Source: CALJFL01 sp963669435
Lineage (GTDB): Bacteria > Pseudomonadota > Gammaproteobacteria > Pseudomonadales > Halieaceae
DNA length: 64,000 nt
Assembly (NCBI GenBank): GCA_963669435.1
Contig: OY770025.1
Span: forward strand, 3,906,001-3,970,000
Direction of reading: 5' to 3'
This document shows, one piece after another, positions 23,862-32,659 of this stretch. The translations under genes were made by a program, and so were the position numbers. The notes beneath the pieces are model-generated. The model was not told where the DNA came from. It worked only from the letters and a program-made list of their open reading frames with translations, and made no database searches. Positions within the stretch are counted from its first letter, which is position 1; each line of letters begins with the position of its first letter.

Positions 23862-24158
23862 CGTGAACTACTCTGTGTGGGCTATTTACTTTCCAAAATC
23901 GGGTTTTGGTCTCCAAAGTATCACGCTGGTTTGCCCTGTCCATTATGCGGATTTGTTCTAAAAACTCCGATTAAAATAGCCTGCGATCAGCGCACAAAAC
24001 TTCTTGAACCGGATCAGATGCTTGCGGCAACTATCCAGAGTTGACTTGATCCGCTGGAGCTCTTTATATATCCGAATTCTGTATATACTCGTACGCCTAC
24101 AGAATAAAATTGTCTAAAAATCTTTATCGCCGCGCGGTAGGCGGGGAGAACCCAACGT

Positions 24159-25253
24159 ATGGAAGCAATTCGTCAGGCACTGTGGAGCACCGGTGAAAAT
24201 CTTGGCCTGCCCCCCGGGATATTCAGCATTTTTCTGCTGCTTGTTTTGGGAGGGATAGCCCACCTGTTGCTGGCCCTGTTTGTGCGCCGCTTACACAAAA
24301 TTGCAGCGGGAAGTGAAATGCGCTGGGACGACGTGTTGATGACTGCCCTCGAGGTGCCGCTGCGCGTGGTGGTGTGGGTTTTCGTGGTCTATCTGGCATT
24401 GGATGTGTTTGCTGCTACCGATGAATTGCAGGCTTTCCTGTTCCTGGTGGTGTCGAGTGCCTGGGTACTGTTGCTGGCGTGGTTTGTCCACCGGCTCATA
24501 CACGGTGTAGAAGCCGAGATGTTGGTTGCTGACCGGGGTCGCACTGGCTCCGATGACCGGGCGACCATCAAGGCCATCGCCAAACTATTGCGCGTGAGCT
24601 TGTGGATCATCGCTGCGATGATGTTGTTGCAGTCCCTGGGAGTCTCCGTTTCAGGCTTGTTGGCTTTTGGGGGTATCGGCGGTATCGCCGTCGGCTTTGC
24701 TGCCAAGGATTTATTGGCCAATTTTTTCGGGGGCATGGGTATCTACCTGGATCGCCCCTTTACCGTGGGTGACTGGATACGATCTCCCGACCAGGAGGTG
24801 GAGGGCACGGTTGAAGATATCGGTTGGCGTGTCACGCGCATTCGCACTTTCGACCAGCGGCCACTGTATGTGCCCAATTCGGTGTTCAGCCAGATTGCCA
24901 TCCAGAATCCGTCGCGCATGTTTAACCGGCGCATCTACGAGACCATCGGTTTACGCTACGAGGACGCCGGTAAGATGGAGAAGGTCGTTGCTGATGTACG
25001 TGCCATGCTGGAGCAACACGAGGCCATCGATTTGAACCGAACGCTGATTGTGAATTTTGTCAGCTTTGGTCCTTCCTCCCTCGACTTTTTTGTCTATACC
25101 TTTACCCGCACCACAGACTGGGTGGAATTCCACGCCATTAAGCAGGACGTGATGTTGAAAATCCTGGAGATCGTGCATGCTAACGGTGCGGATGTGGCAT
25201 TCCCCACGCGTACCTTACATCTCGAAAAACCTGCTGAGGAGCCGACCGAATGA
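24159..25253 (+). CDS. MscS-family mechanosensitive channel
   Basis: 364 residues. Four predicted membrane helices in the first 200 residues, the last being the glycine/alanine-rich pore helix (LLAFGGIGGIAVGFAAKDLLANFFGGMGIYLDRPFTVGDWI), followed by the cytoplasmic beta domain with VEDIGWRVTRIRTFDQRPLYVPNSVFSQ, the MscS signature. It should act as a tension-gated inner-membrane channel in hypo-osmotic shock. The stop overlaps the next gene start as ATGA. Upstream DNA includes an SOS-like half-site. Confidence 0.93.
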   Translation: MEAIRQALWSTGENLGLPPGIFSIFLLLVLGGIAHLLLALFVRRLHKIAAGSEMRWDDVLMTALEVPLRVVVWVFVVYLALDVFAATDELQAFLFLVVSSAWVLLLAWFVHRLIHGVEAEMLVADRGRTGSDDRATIKAIAKLLRVSLWIIAAMMLLQSLGVSVSGLLAFGGIGGIAVGFAAKDLLANFFGGMGIYLDRPFTVGDWIRSPDQEVEGTVEDIGWRVTRIRTFDQRPLYVPNSVFSQIAIQNPSRMFNRRIYETIGLRYEDAGKMEKVVADVRAMLEQHEAIDLNRTLIVNFVSFGPSSLDFFVYTFTRTTDWVEFHAIKQDVMLKILEIVHANGADVAFPTRTLHLEKPAEEPTE

Positions 25254-25999
25254 AACGTGTTGCTGTAGTGGGTGGTACTGGCGTGGATCAACTGGAGGGT
25301 TTACAGATTGTTGCCGACCACACGCCGGACACACCCTATGGGGCCGCCTCCCGTCCGGTGCAGGAGGGCACGCTTGACGGACAGTCGGTTTTCTTCCTGC
25401 AGCGGCACGGCAGCCCGAAGGCAATACCGCCGCACCGGATAAACTACCGCGCGAATATCTGGAGCCTGAAGATGCTAGGGGTGACTGATATCGTGTCCAT
25501 TAATGCGGTGGGCGGGATTAGTCCGGAAGCCCAGCCGGGCCGACTTATCATTCCTGACCAGTTAATCGACTATACCTGGGGCCGCGAGCATACGTTTGAC
25601 GAAGGCGGTGACGAACCGCTCATGCATATCGATTTCACCGAACCTTATGATCGCGATTTGCGCCTGGCGTTGCTGGCGGCCGCGGAGCGGGGCCGCATAG
25701 CCCACCTCGACAGTGGTATTCACGGCGTTACCCAGGGCCCACGGCTGGAAACTGCGGCAGAGGTGCGCCGCATGGCACGCGATGGCTGCGATATTGTCGG
25801 CATGACCTGTATGCCCGAGGCGGCATTGGCGCGGGAAGCTGGTCTGGCCTATGCCAACGTGTGCATGGTGGTGAATGCAGCTGCGGGTCTGGACGACCAG
25901 CCACTGACGCTGGAATTCATGCGCGCCATCCTGGAACGTGAAGCCCTGGTGGTGGGTGAATTGTTACGGCGCTTTCTCGCCGATTACTCGGCAGACTGA
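25250..25999 (+). CDS. S-methyl-5'-thioinosine phosphorylase
   Basis: 249 residues of the purine nucleoside phosphorylase/MTAP family (RVAVVGGTGVDQLEG, INAVGGISPEAQPG, GVTQGPRLETAAEVRRMARDGCDIVGMTCMPEAALARE). The base-binding segment has VVNAAAGLDD with asparagine, as expected for 6-oxopurine specificity, rather than the aspartate of adenine-type enzymes. In Pseudomonas the PA3004 enzyme phosphorylates methylthioinosine in a modified methionine-salvage route. The place next to csiV, mfd and gap matches that locus. It starts within the MscS stop and overlaps the convergent csiV end by 16 bp. Confidence 0.9.
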   Translation: MKRVAVVGGTGVDQLEGLQIVADHTPDTPYGAASRPVQEGTLDGQSVFFLQRHGSPKAIPPHRINYRANIWSLKMLGVTDIVSINAVGGISPEAQPGRLIIPDQLIDYTWGREHTFDEGGDEPLMHIDFTEPYDRDLRLALLAAAERGRIAHLDSGIHGVTQGPRLETAAEVRRMARDGCDIVGMTCMPEAALAREAGLAYANVCMVVNAAAGLDDQPLTLEFMRAILEREALVVGELLRRFLADYSAD

Positions 26000-27294
26000 G
26001 AAGCCGCCGCATTTTCTGCCGCGGCCTTTGCCTCTGCTTCGGCCTTTGCCTCTGCCTCGGCGATCTCAGCCAGGGCCAGTTCTTCGAGTTCCTCCACCGT
26101 CAGGGGCACCAGTTTGATCACCACGCCCATCATAGGGTGATCGAGATAATGCACCTCGTTGCTGCGCATACGGCGTTTTTGCTCGAACAATACCGCGTGG
26201 CGCCAGGGATACTGGGGGTCGTCCAAGATTGCCTCAGCCTCGCCATCGCCTGGCTCCGCCTCTGCCTCCAAACCATCTATGTCCTCTGAACCTTGCTCAG
26301 CGAAGGGATCTCGCGGGGAGGTCTCGGACTGGACAGCCCCGTCGATGCTTGTGCCACTGATAAGCGCATCGTCGAGGATGCCCTCTCCATCGATCGGTAT
26401 AGGCTGATTGGGGTCCATCTCGAAAGCGAACAAGGGTGGAGGTTCCACCAGTATGAGCGACGCTGGCCCGAACGGCGGCGCAGGTATCTGCCAATCCTCA
26501 CTGTAGTAACGACCCTGGGTGTTCAGCCAGAAATTGGTTTCCAGGTGCAGGTAGCGCGAAAGGTACAGTTTGATGCTGCCTTGCAACAGCGGCCATTGTT
26601 GCGTGTCGCCTGATCGATCCAGAACAATCGGCAAGGTATCTTCGCTGCTTGCCATGGGTTGCAGCCAGCCCTGGTGCAAGAGTGTGGTATAGCGCCCGGT
26701 GCGCTGCATATAGGCAGCTTTACCGCGAAACTCCAATTCGCTGACCGGTCGAACGACGAAGGGTGTGGGGGTAAGAGGCCCTTGGTCTTCTTCCTTCATG
26801 CCCGGCGTGTTTGGGTCTGCGGCCAGCTCCGGTGCATTAGGGTCCGGCGCGTTTGGGTCCGCTGCATTGAGGCCAGGTGCATTAGGGTCTACAGAGTCTG
26901 CATCCAGATCCCCGTCGGCCTCTTGGTCTGGCGCCTCGTCATCACCCCGTTCTGGAATATCGGGCGTTAGCTCTTCGGGTAAGACTGGCTGTGGCAACAG
27001 TATGGTTTGCAGGCCAAGCGCATCCATACTGCTTTCACCGGGGTTTGCTTCCAGGTTCGCGGTGATGCGCTCAGGCTCAATGAGAAAGCGAAACGTATCC
27101 GGGTATGCCAGGCTCGGATCCGGGTCCCAAAATTCATCGCGGTTGCTGTCGGCACCCGTGCGGCCAAATATCAGCAACTCAACCCGGAACCAGCGCTCCT
27201 GCTCTTCGTCCTGTAGTTGTGCCTGTGCTGGCAATGACAGTAGCAATGCACAGCAGCCGCACCAGGCCAGCAGTCTCGTCAGGGGGGGCTTCAA
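25984..27294 (-). CDS. csiV: CsiV-family protein
   Basis: 436 residues with a signal peptide (LLAWCGCCALLLSLPAQAQ). Begins WFRVELLIFGRTGADSNRDEFWDPD and continues with LYLSRYLHLETNFWL, then SNEVHYLDHPMMGVVIKLVPL, typical of CsiV, a periplasmic partner needed for LpoA/PBP1A peptidoglycan synthesis in Vibrio. Two regions are low-complexity: repeated DPNAP units around residues 135-165 and an Ala/Glu/Lys tail after residue 410. Overlaps mfd by four bases, so the two are one transcription unit, as in Pseudomonas. Confidence 0.88.
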   Translation of the reverse strand: MKPPLTRLLAWCGCCALLLSLPAQAQLQDEEQERWFRVELLIFGRTGADSNRDEFWDPDPSLAYPDTFRFLIEPERITANLEANPGESSMDALGLQTILLPQPVLPEELTPDIPERGDDEAPDQEADGDLDADSVDPNAPGLNAADPNAPDPNAPELAADPNTPGMKEEDQGPLTPTPFVVRPVSELEFRGKAAYMQRTGRYTTLLHQGWLQPMASSEDTLPIVLDRSGDTQQWPLLQGSIKLYLSRYLHLETNFWLNTQGRYYSEDWQIPAPPFGPASLILVEPPPLFAFEMDPNQPIPIDGEGILDDALISGTSIDGAVQSETSPRDPFAEQGSEDIDGLEAEAEPGDGEAEAILDDPQYPWRHAVLFEQKRRMRSNEVHYLDHPMMGVVIKLVPLTVEELEELALAEIAEAEAKAEAEAKAAAENAAASQSAE

Positions 27295-30200
27295 GCGGCC
27301 ACCTCGTCAGCACCCTGGGCGAAGTCCTTCAGCAGTTCTTCGACGAAAGTCTGGCGGTCGCCAGCGTTGGGTAAATCACGGGTGAAGTTCAAGCGGGTTG
27401 CTCCGGCCAGCCGATAGGCTTTGGGGTCAGACTGTACCAGCTTGACCAGACTCATGGGGTTCACCTGGGTGTTTTCCTTGAAATTGATGTTACCACCCTC
27501 GGCACCGACCTCAATGCCGCGAATGCCCAGGCTCTGTGCGCGAATACGCAGCTTCGCCAGGTCGAACAGGTTGTTGATTTGCTCAGGCAGTAAACCAAAA
27601 CGGTCGATCATCTCCACCTGGATATCGCGCAACCCCCGGTCGTCCTGTGCTGCCGCGATGCGCTTGTATAGAATGAGGCGCGTATTGATGTCTGGCAGGT
27701 AGTCTTCGGGAATCAGTGCGGGGGTGTGCAGGTTGACCTCGGTACCCGCGTCCAGTGGCGCATCAATGTTGGGAATCTCACCGCGGCGCAGGGCCGCGAC
27801 CGCCTGTTCCAGCATATCCATGTAAAGCGAAAAGCCCACACTCTGGATCTGGCCGCTCTGTTCATCGCCCAGCAATTCACCGGCGCCTCGAATCTCCAGG
27901 TCGTGTGTGGCCAACAGATAGCCGGCGCCGAGATCGCCTGCTGCCTCGATGGCTTCCAGGCGCTTACCGGCATCTGAACTGATTGCCGAGCGGGGCGGAC
28001 ACAACAGGTAGGCATAGGCCTGGTGGTGTGAGCGGCCAACGCGACCACGTAATTGGTGCAATTGCGCCAGCCCGAATCGATCGGCGCGTTCTATGATGAT
28101 GGTATTGGCGTTCGGTACGTCGATGCCGGTTTCGATTATCGTGGTACACAACAGTATGTGGTGACGCTGGTGATAAAAGGCCGACATCACGTTTTCCAGC
28201 TGGTTTTCCCGTAATTGTCCGTGGGCGACCGCGATAGATAACTCCGGCAACAACTCACGCAGTTTGCGCGCGGTTTCCTCGATGGTCTTGACCTCGTTGT
28301 GCAGGTAGTAGACCTGGCCTCCGCGCAGTGTCTCCCGCAACACGGCTTCCTTTACCAGGCCGACATTGTGTTCCCGAATAAAGGTCTTGATTGACAGCCG
28401 CCTGGCGGGAGGCGTGGCGATGATCGACAGGTCTCGCATGCCGCCCAGCGCCATGTTCAGTGTGCGTGGGATAGGTGTAGCGGTGAGGGTGAGAATGTCG
28501 ACCTCCGCACGCAGTGCCTTGATCGCTTCTTTCTGTTTAACACCGAACCGGTGCTCTTCGTCGATGATCAGCAGCCCCAGGTCGCGAAAGCCAAAATCGG
28601 ATTGCAGCAGTTTATGTGTGCCGACCAGGACATCGATCTTGCCTGCTTTCACCTTGCGCGTCACCTCCGCCAGCGAGGCGCCGGTCTTGAAGCGTGAAAC
28701 CATGTCGACGCTGACCGGCCAGTCGGCAAAGCGATCGCTAAACGAGTTGTAATGTTGCTGTGCCAACAAGGTGGTGGGCACCAGGACCGCGACCTGTTTA
28801 CCGTTTTGGGCGGCGACAAAAGCCGCGCGCATGGCGACCTCGGTTTTGCCGAAGCCAACATCCCCGCACACCAGGCGGTCCATCACTCGGGGGCTGGTCA
28901 TATCCTCGATAACCGCAGCGATGGCGGCTTCCTGGTCGGGCGTTTCCTCGAAGGGGAAACTGCTGCTGAATTGTTCGTAAGCAGCCGCGGGCAGGTCGAA
29001 CTGAAAACCCTCTCGTGCTTCCCGGCGCGCATACACCTCGAGCAACTGCGCGGCGACATCACTGGCCTTTTCGCTGGCCTTGCGCCGCGCTTTTTCCCAC
29101 TGATCCGAGCCCAGGCGGTGCATGGGTGCCAGCTCGGGGTCGCTGCCGGCGTAGCGACTGATCAGGTGCAGGGAGGAAACGGGAACGTACAGTTTTGATC
29201 CCTGGGCGTATTCCACGGTCAGGAACTCGGTGTCCTGTTCATCGACCGTCAGTGTCTCCAGCCCGCGGTAACGGCCTACACCGTGCTCGATGTGCACAAC
29301 CGGTACGCCTTCACGTAACTCATTGAGGTTGCGAAAGACTTGTTCGGCGTCGACAGCGTCGGTTTTCTTGCGCCGGCGCCTCTGCGCCACGCGGTTGCCG
29401 AACAGCTGGGTCTCGCAGATCAGCGCTGCTTGTCCCGCACCAAAATACATCCCCCGGTCTACGGGCGCAGTGGTGATGCAAAAATCACTGTCGGTATCGA
29501 TGAATTCCTGCCAGTTGCCTACGGCTTGCGGGTGTAAACCCTGCGCTGCCAGCGATTCCAGCAGTATTTCTCGTCGCCCGGCGGATTCGGCGCACAGCAA
29601 CACGCGCCCCTGGTGAGATTGTAAGAAGGTGTCCAATAACTCACTGGGGTTCTGGCGGCGGCTGTCTTCACCGGCAATGGTAGGTGCCGGTAGGCTGGGG
29701 CTGTTGACGTGCACTGGCGCGTCGGGGTTACTGCGCAATTCCAGTACCGATGTCTTGCCCAGTATTCGGTACAGCTCCTCTACCGGGATAAAACCCCGTT
29801 GCGGCGGCAGCAGAGGCCGATAGGGGTCTACCCCGTACTCGTCGTAACGGGTCTGAACTTCCTGCCAGAAAGTCTGGGCGGCACTGTAGTGATCGCCGCT
29901 GGTGATGACTGCGCTGCCCTCCGGTAGATAATCAAACAGGGAATCACAATGATCGAAAAACAGCGGGATAAAATATTCGCTGCCACCGGGAATGCGTCCC
30001 GCGCTGATTTCCGCGTACACGGTGCAGGCGTCGTGGTCGACATCAAAACTGTCGTACCAGTTGAACTGGAAGGTGCGGATCGCTTTTTGGTTGAGGGGAA
30101 ATTCCCGAGCCGGTAGCAGGTTGATGGCATCTACCTTGTCTACGGTGCGCTGGGTCTCCGGATCAAAGGTGCGCAGGCTGTCCACCTCGTCGTCCAGCAG

Positions 30201-30758
30201 GTCGACGCGGTAGGGCAGGTCGCTGCCCATGGGGAATATGTCCAGTAGCGAGCCGCGAAAGGCAAATTCCCCGTGCTCGTAGACAGTTTCAACATTGCTG
30301 TAGCCGTTGTTGCTCAGATTTTGGCGGAATGTCTCGATATCCAGTGTTTGCCCGCGCTCCAGTACCAGGCTGGCACCGGCGACGTAGGCAGTGGGCGGCA
30401 GTCGATGCATCAGGGTCGGAATAGGCACGATCAGCACGCCCCCACGCAGCCCCGGCAGTCGGTGCAGGGTGTGCAGGCGCTCGGAAATGATGTCCTGGTG
30501 GGGTGAAAAGGTGTCGTAGGGCAGCGTTTCCCAGTCCGGCAGCGATAGCAACTCAATATCGGTCGCCAGGAATAGCGGTAGTTCGCGTTCGAGCGTCAGC
30601 GCGCCGGCCGTATCGGCGGTAATGACCACCAGCAGGCGGTCACTGGCCGCCAGTTCCGCGATTGCCCGACTTTCCGCAGAGCCGTGAAGAGGGCCGACAG
30701 CAGTGCGCTTTCCGGGCTTGGCAGGCCAGGGGGTGGAGGCAATAAGTTCCGGGAACAT
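27291..30758 (-). CDS. mfd: Transcription-repair coupling factor Mfd
   Basis: 1155 residues, full family length. UvrB-like N-terminal domains, an RNA-polymerase-interacting domain near residues 500-560 (GRYRGLETLTVDEQDTEFLTVEYAQGSKLYVPVSSLHLISRY), helicase motifs with Walker A GDVGFGKTEVAMRAAF, DEEH in IIDEEHRFGVKQKE, and the TRG-like region, then the C-terminal domain. Mfd removes stalled RNA polymerase and recruits UvrA. Divergent from gap; csiV follows downstream with a four-base overlap. Confidence 0.97.
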   Translation of the reverse strand: MFPELIASTPWPAKPGKRTAVGPLHGSAESRAIAELAASDRLLVVITADTAGALTLERELPLFLATDIELLSLPDWETLPYDTFSPHQDIISERLHTLHRLPGLRGGVLIVPIPTLMHRLPPTAYVAGASLVLERGQTLDIETFRQNLSNNGYSNVETVYEHGEFAFRGSLLDIFPMGSDLPYRVDLLDDEVDSLRTFDPETQRTVDKVDAINLLPAREFPLNQKAIRTFQFNWYDSFDVDHDACTVYAEISAGRIPGGSEYFIPLFFDHCDSLFDYLPEGSAVITSGDHYSAAQTFWQEVQTRYDEYGVDPYRPLLPPQRGFIPVEELYRILGKTSVLELRSNPDAPVHVNSPSLPAPTIAGEDSRRQNPSELLDTFLQSHQGRVLLCAESAGRREILLESLAAQGLHPQAVGNWQEFIDTDSDFCITTAPVDRGMYFGAGQAALICETQLFGNRVAQRRRRKKTDAVDAEQVFRNLNELREGVPVVHIEHGVGRYRGLETLTVDEQDTEFLTVEYAQGSKLYVPVSSLHLISRYAGSDPELAPMHRLGSDQWEKARRKASEKASDVAAQLLEVYARREAREGFQFDLPAAAYEQFSSSFPFEETPDQEAAIAAVIEDMTSPRVMDRLVCGDVGFGKTEVAMRAAFVAAQNGKQVAVLVPTTLLAQQHYNSFSDRFADWPVSVDMVSRFKTGASLAEVTRKVKAGKIDVLVGTHKLLQSDFGFRDLGLLIIDEEHRFGVKQKEAIKALRAEVDILTLTATPIPRTLNMALGGMRDLSIIATPPARRLSIKTFIREHNVGLVKEAVLRETLRGGQVYYLHNEVKTIEETARKLRELLPELSIAVAHGQLRENQLENVMSAFYHQRHHILLCTTIIETGIDVPNANTIIIERADRFGLAQLHQLRGRVGRSHHQAYAYLLCPPRSAISSDAGKRLEAIEAAGDLGAGYLLATHDLEIRGAGELLGDEQSGQIQSVGFSLYMDMLEQAVAALRRGEIPNIDAPLDAGTEVNLHTPALIPEDYLPDINTRLILYKRIAAAQDDRGLRDIQVEMIDRFGLLPEQINNLFDLAKLRIRAQSLGIRGIEVGAEGGNINFKENTQVNPMSLVKLVQSDPKAYRLAGATRLNFTRDLPNAGDRQTFVEELLKDFAQGADEVAA

Positions 30759-30921
30759 GCTGGGTGGGGTGCGCTAGTCCGAGTGCAACAGGGCCGCACA
30801 TTGTAAGGGCTAGGGACAGGCAGCTCCAGTGGCATAAATTGCCCCGGGGGCCGCTTGCCCCGGGCGTTGAGTCGTACGATAATGCGCCACCTCATCCCCA
30901 GCCCAAGCCGAAGGTATCGCA

Positions 30922-32391
30922 GTGAACGAACGCAAACGAGCCCGTCCCGCCGATTATTTTGCCGATTGGAAAGAGCGTGAAGCCCTGGCAGAGGGCATGA
31001 TCCCCATGGTAGGCACGCTGTCCCGGGAAAAGAACGTCAAGTGCTACATTTACGGCCAGTCCCTGGTCAATCGCTCTGTGCTCCAGATCATGAAGGACCA
31101 CCGCTATGTGCGCCAGGTCGAAGAAAACGAGCTCTCCGAGTTTGAAACCTTCCCCGTATTGAAGGCGATCTCAGCACTTGACCTGGGGCCTGCTCACATT
31201 GATATCGGTCGTCTGGCCGTCCATTACTTCGATAAGGGTGAAGGCCAGGGCCAAAGTGTTGACGAGTATGTAGCCAGTGAGTTGGCCGACCTGATTGGCG
31301 ACGGCGACAAGACCGTCCACGAACCGGTTGATGTCGTGCTTTACGGGTTTGGGCGCATCGGCCGCCTGATGGCGCGAATCCTGATTGATAAGACTGATGG
31401 CGGAGCCTCGCTGAGGTTGCGGGCCATCGTGGTACGCAAGGGCAAGGCGCCCAACGACCTGGTCAAGCGCGCCAGCTTATTGCGCCGCGATTCAGTCCAC
31501 GGTGCCTTTGAAGGGACTATCCGTGTGGACGAGGAGCGCCAGTCCTTCGTGGCCAATGGTAACGAGGTGAAAGTTATCTATGCGGATTCGCCCGATAGCA
31601 TCGATTACACCGAATACGGCATCAATAACGCGCTCATCATTGACAATACCGGTGTGTGGCGCGATGAAGCCGGCCTGTCCCAGCACCTCAAGTGCAAGGG
31701 TGCCAGCAAGGTCATTCTGACTGCTCCCGGCAAGGGTGATATGAAAAATGTGGTTGCCGGCATCAATAATGACGTGATCTTGCCCGACGACACCATAATC
31801 TCCGCCGCGTCCTGTACAACCAACGCGATCGCACCGCCGCTAAAGGCCCTCGATGACGAGTTCGGCATTGTCACCGGGCATGTAGAGACGGTACACGCCT
31901 ATACCAACGACCAGAACCTGATCGACAATTACCACAAGGCTGACCGCCGGGGCCGCAGTGCACCACTGAATATGGTGATCACTGAAACTGGCGCGGCGCG
32001 TGCGGTGGCCAAGGTGTTGCCCCAACTGGAAGGTAAGCTAACCGGTAATGCGATTCGTGTGCCGACACCCAATGTGTCCATGGCCATCCTCAATCTGACG
32101 TTGGGCCGGGATACCACGGTCGAAGAAGTAAACGAGTACATGCGCAGCATGGCACTGCACTCAACCATGCGTAAGCAGATCGATTATTCGAACTCTCCAG
32201 AGGTCGTATCTTCAGATTTTGTAGGCTCGCGCACGGCATGTGTGTACGACGCCCAGGCAACCATCGTCAACGGTTCCCATGCGGTGGTTTACCTGTGGTA
32301 CGACAACGAATTCGGCTACAGCTGTCAGGTGCACCGCATCCTGGAGCAGATGGCGGGAATCAAGTACGCCACGTTCCCCAAAAAGAGCTGA
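30922..32391 (+). CDS. gap: Glyceraldehyde-3-phosphate dehydrogenase, long form
   Basis: 489 residues, GTG start. Compared with the usual 330-residue enzyme there is a 130-residue N-terminal extension, as in the Pseudomonas PA3001 type. The Rossmann motif DVVLYGFGRIGRLMARIL lies near residue 140, the catalytic cysteine in SAASCTTNAIAPPLKAL, and the C-terminus has WYDNEFGYSCQVHRI. The reaction is NAD(P)-linked oxidation of glyceraldehyde 3-phosphate in either direction of central metabolism. Divergent from mfd with 163 bp between starts. Confidence 0.93.
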   Translation: MNERKRARPADYFADWKEREALAEGMIPMVGTLSREKNVKCYIYGQSLVNRSVLQIMKDHRYVRQVEENELSEFETFPVLKAISALDLGPAHIDIGRLAVHYFDKGEGQGQSVDEYVASELADLIGDGDKTVHEPVDVVLYGFGRIGRLMARILIDKTDGGASLRLRAIVVRKGKAPNDLVKRASLLRRDSVHGAFEGTIRVDEERQSFVANGNEVKVIYADSPDSIDYTEYGINNALIIDNTGVWRDEAGLSQHLKCKGASKVILTAPGKGDMKNVVAGINNDVILPDDTIISAASCTTNAIAPPLKALDDEFGIVTGHVETVHAYTNDQNLIDNYHKADRRGRSAPLNMVITETGAARAVAKVLPQLEGKLTGNAIRVPTPNVSMAILNLTLGRDTTVEEVNEYMRSMALHSTMRKQIDYSNSPEVVSSDFVGSRTACVYDAQATIVNGSHAVVYLWYDNEFGYSCQVHRILEQMAGIKYATFPKKS

Positions 32392-32510
32392 TTTACGCTC
32401 CATTTGGGGGCGATAAGGGGCCGGATTTCTTTCTGGCCCAGGCGCCAAAACTTGTTCAAAATCATAGTTCTTTTCCGTTTTCGGGAGGTGTTTTGGCGAG
32501 GTCAATCCGC

Positions 32511-32516
32511 TATAAT
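32511..32516 (+). promoter_or_regulatory. Candidate -10 element for the nqr operon
   Basis: A perfect TATAAT lies 144 bp before nqrA in the otherwise gene-free 268 bp after gap. No convincing -35 hexamer is found at 16-18 bp. A leader of about 135 nt would result; I see no riboswitch in it. Confidence 0.35.
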
Positions 32517-32659
32517 GCGCTCGGCTTGGGGTGAGGCGATGAAATCACCGGTGCAGAAGTGCCGGCCCGACGTGGAAAATCGGCGTCCGATCATCGCAAT
32601 GATGCATCTGCTTCTCTTGGGCCCACTCGAAGTTTGTAGCTAATCTGTAGGCAGATCGT

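Noticed and set aside
26765..27385. 206-codon plus-strand ORF rich in Ser/Gly/Ala over csiV
   Set aside because: It is the antisense of the DPNAP repeats and mfd/csiV; codon phase fits the minus-strand genes.
32539..32643. A 34-codon leader ORF (MKSPVQKCRPDVENRR...) before nqrA
   Set aside because: Could be a leader peptide but there is no ribosome site or attenuator structure and no known precedent in nqr operons.
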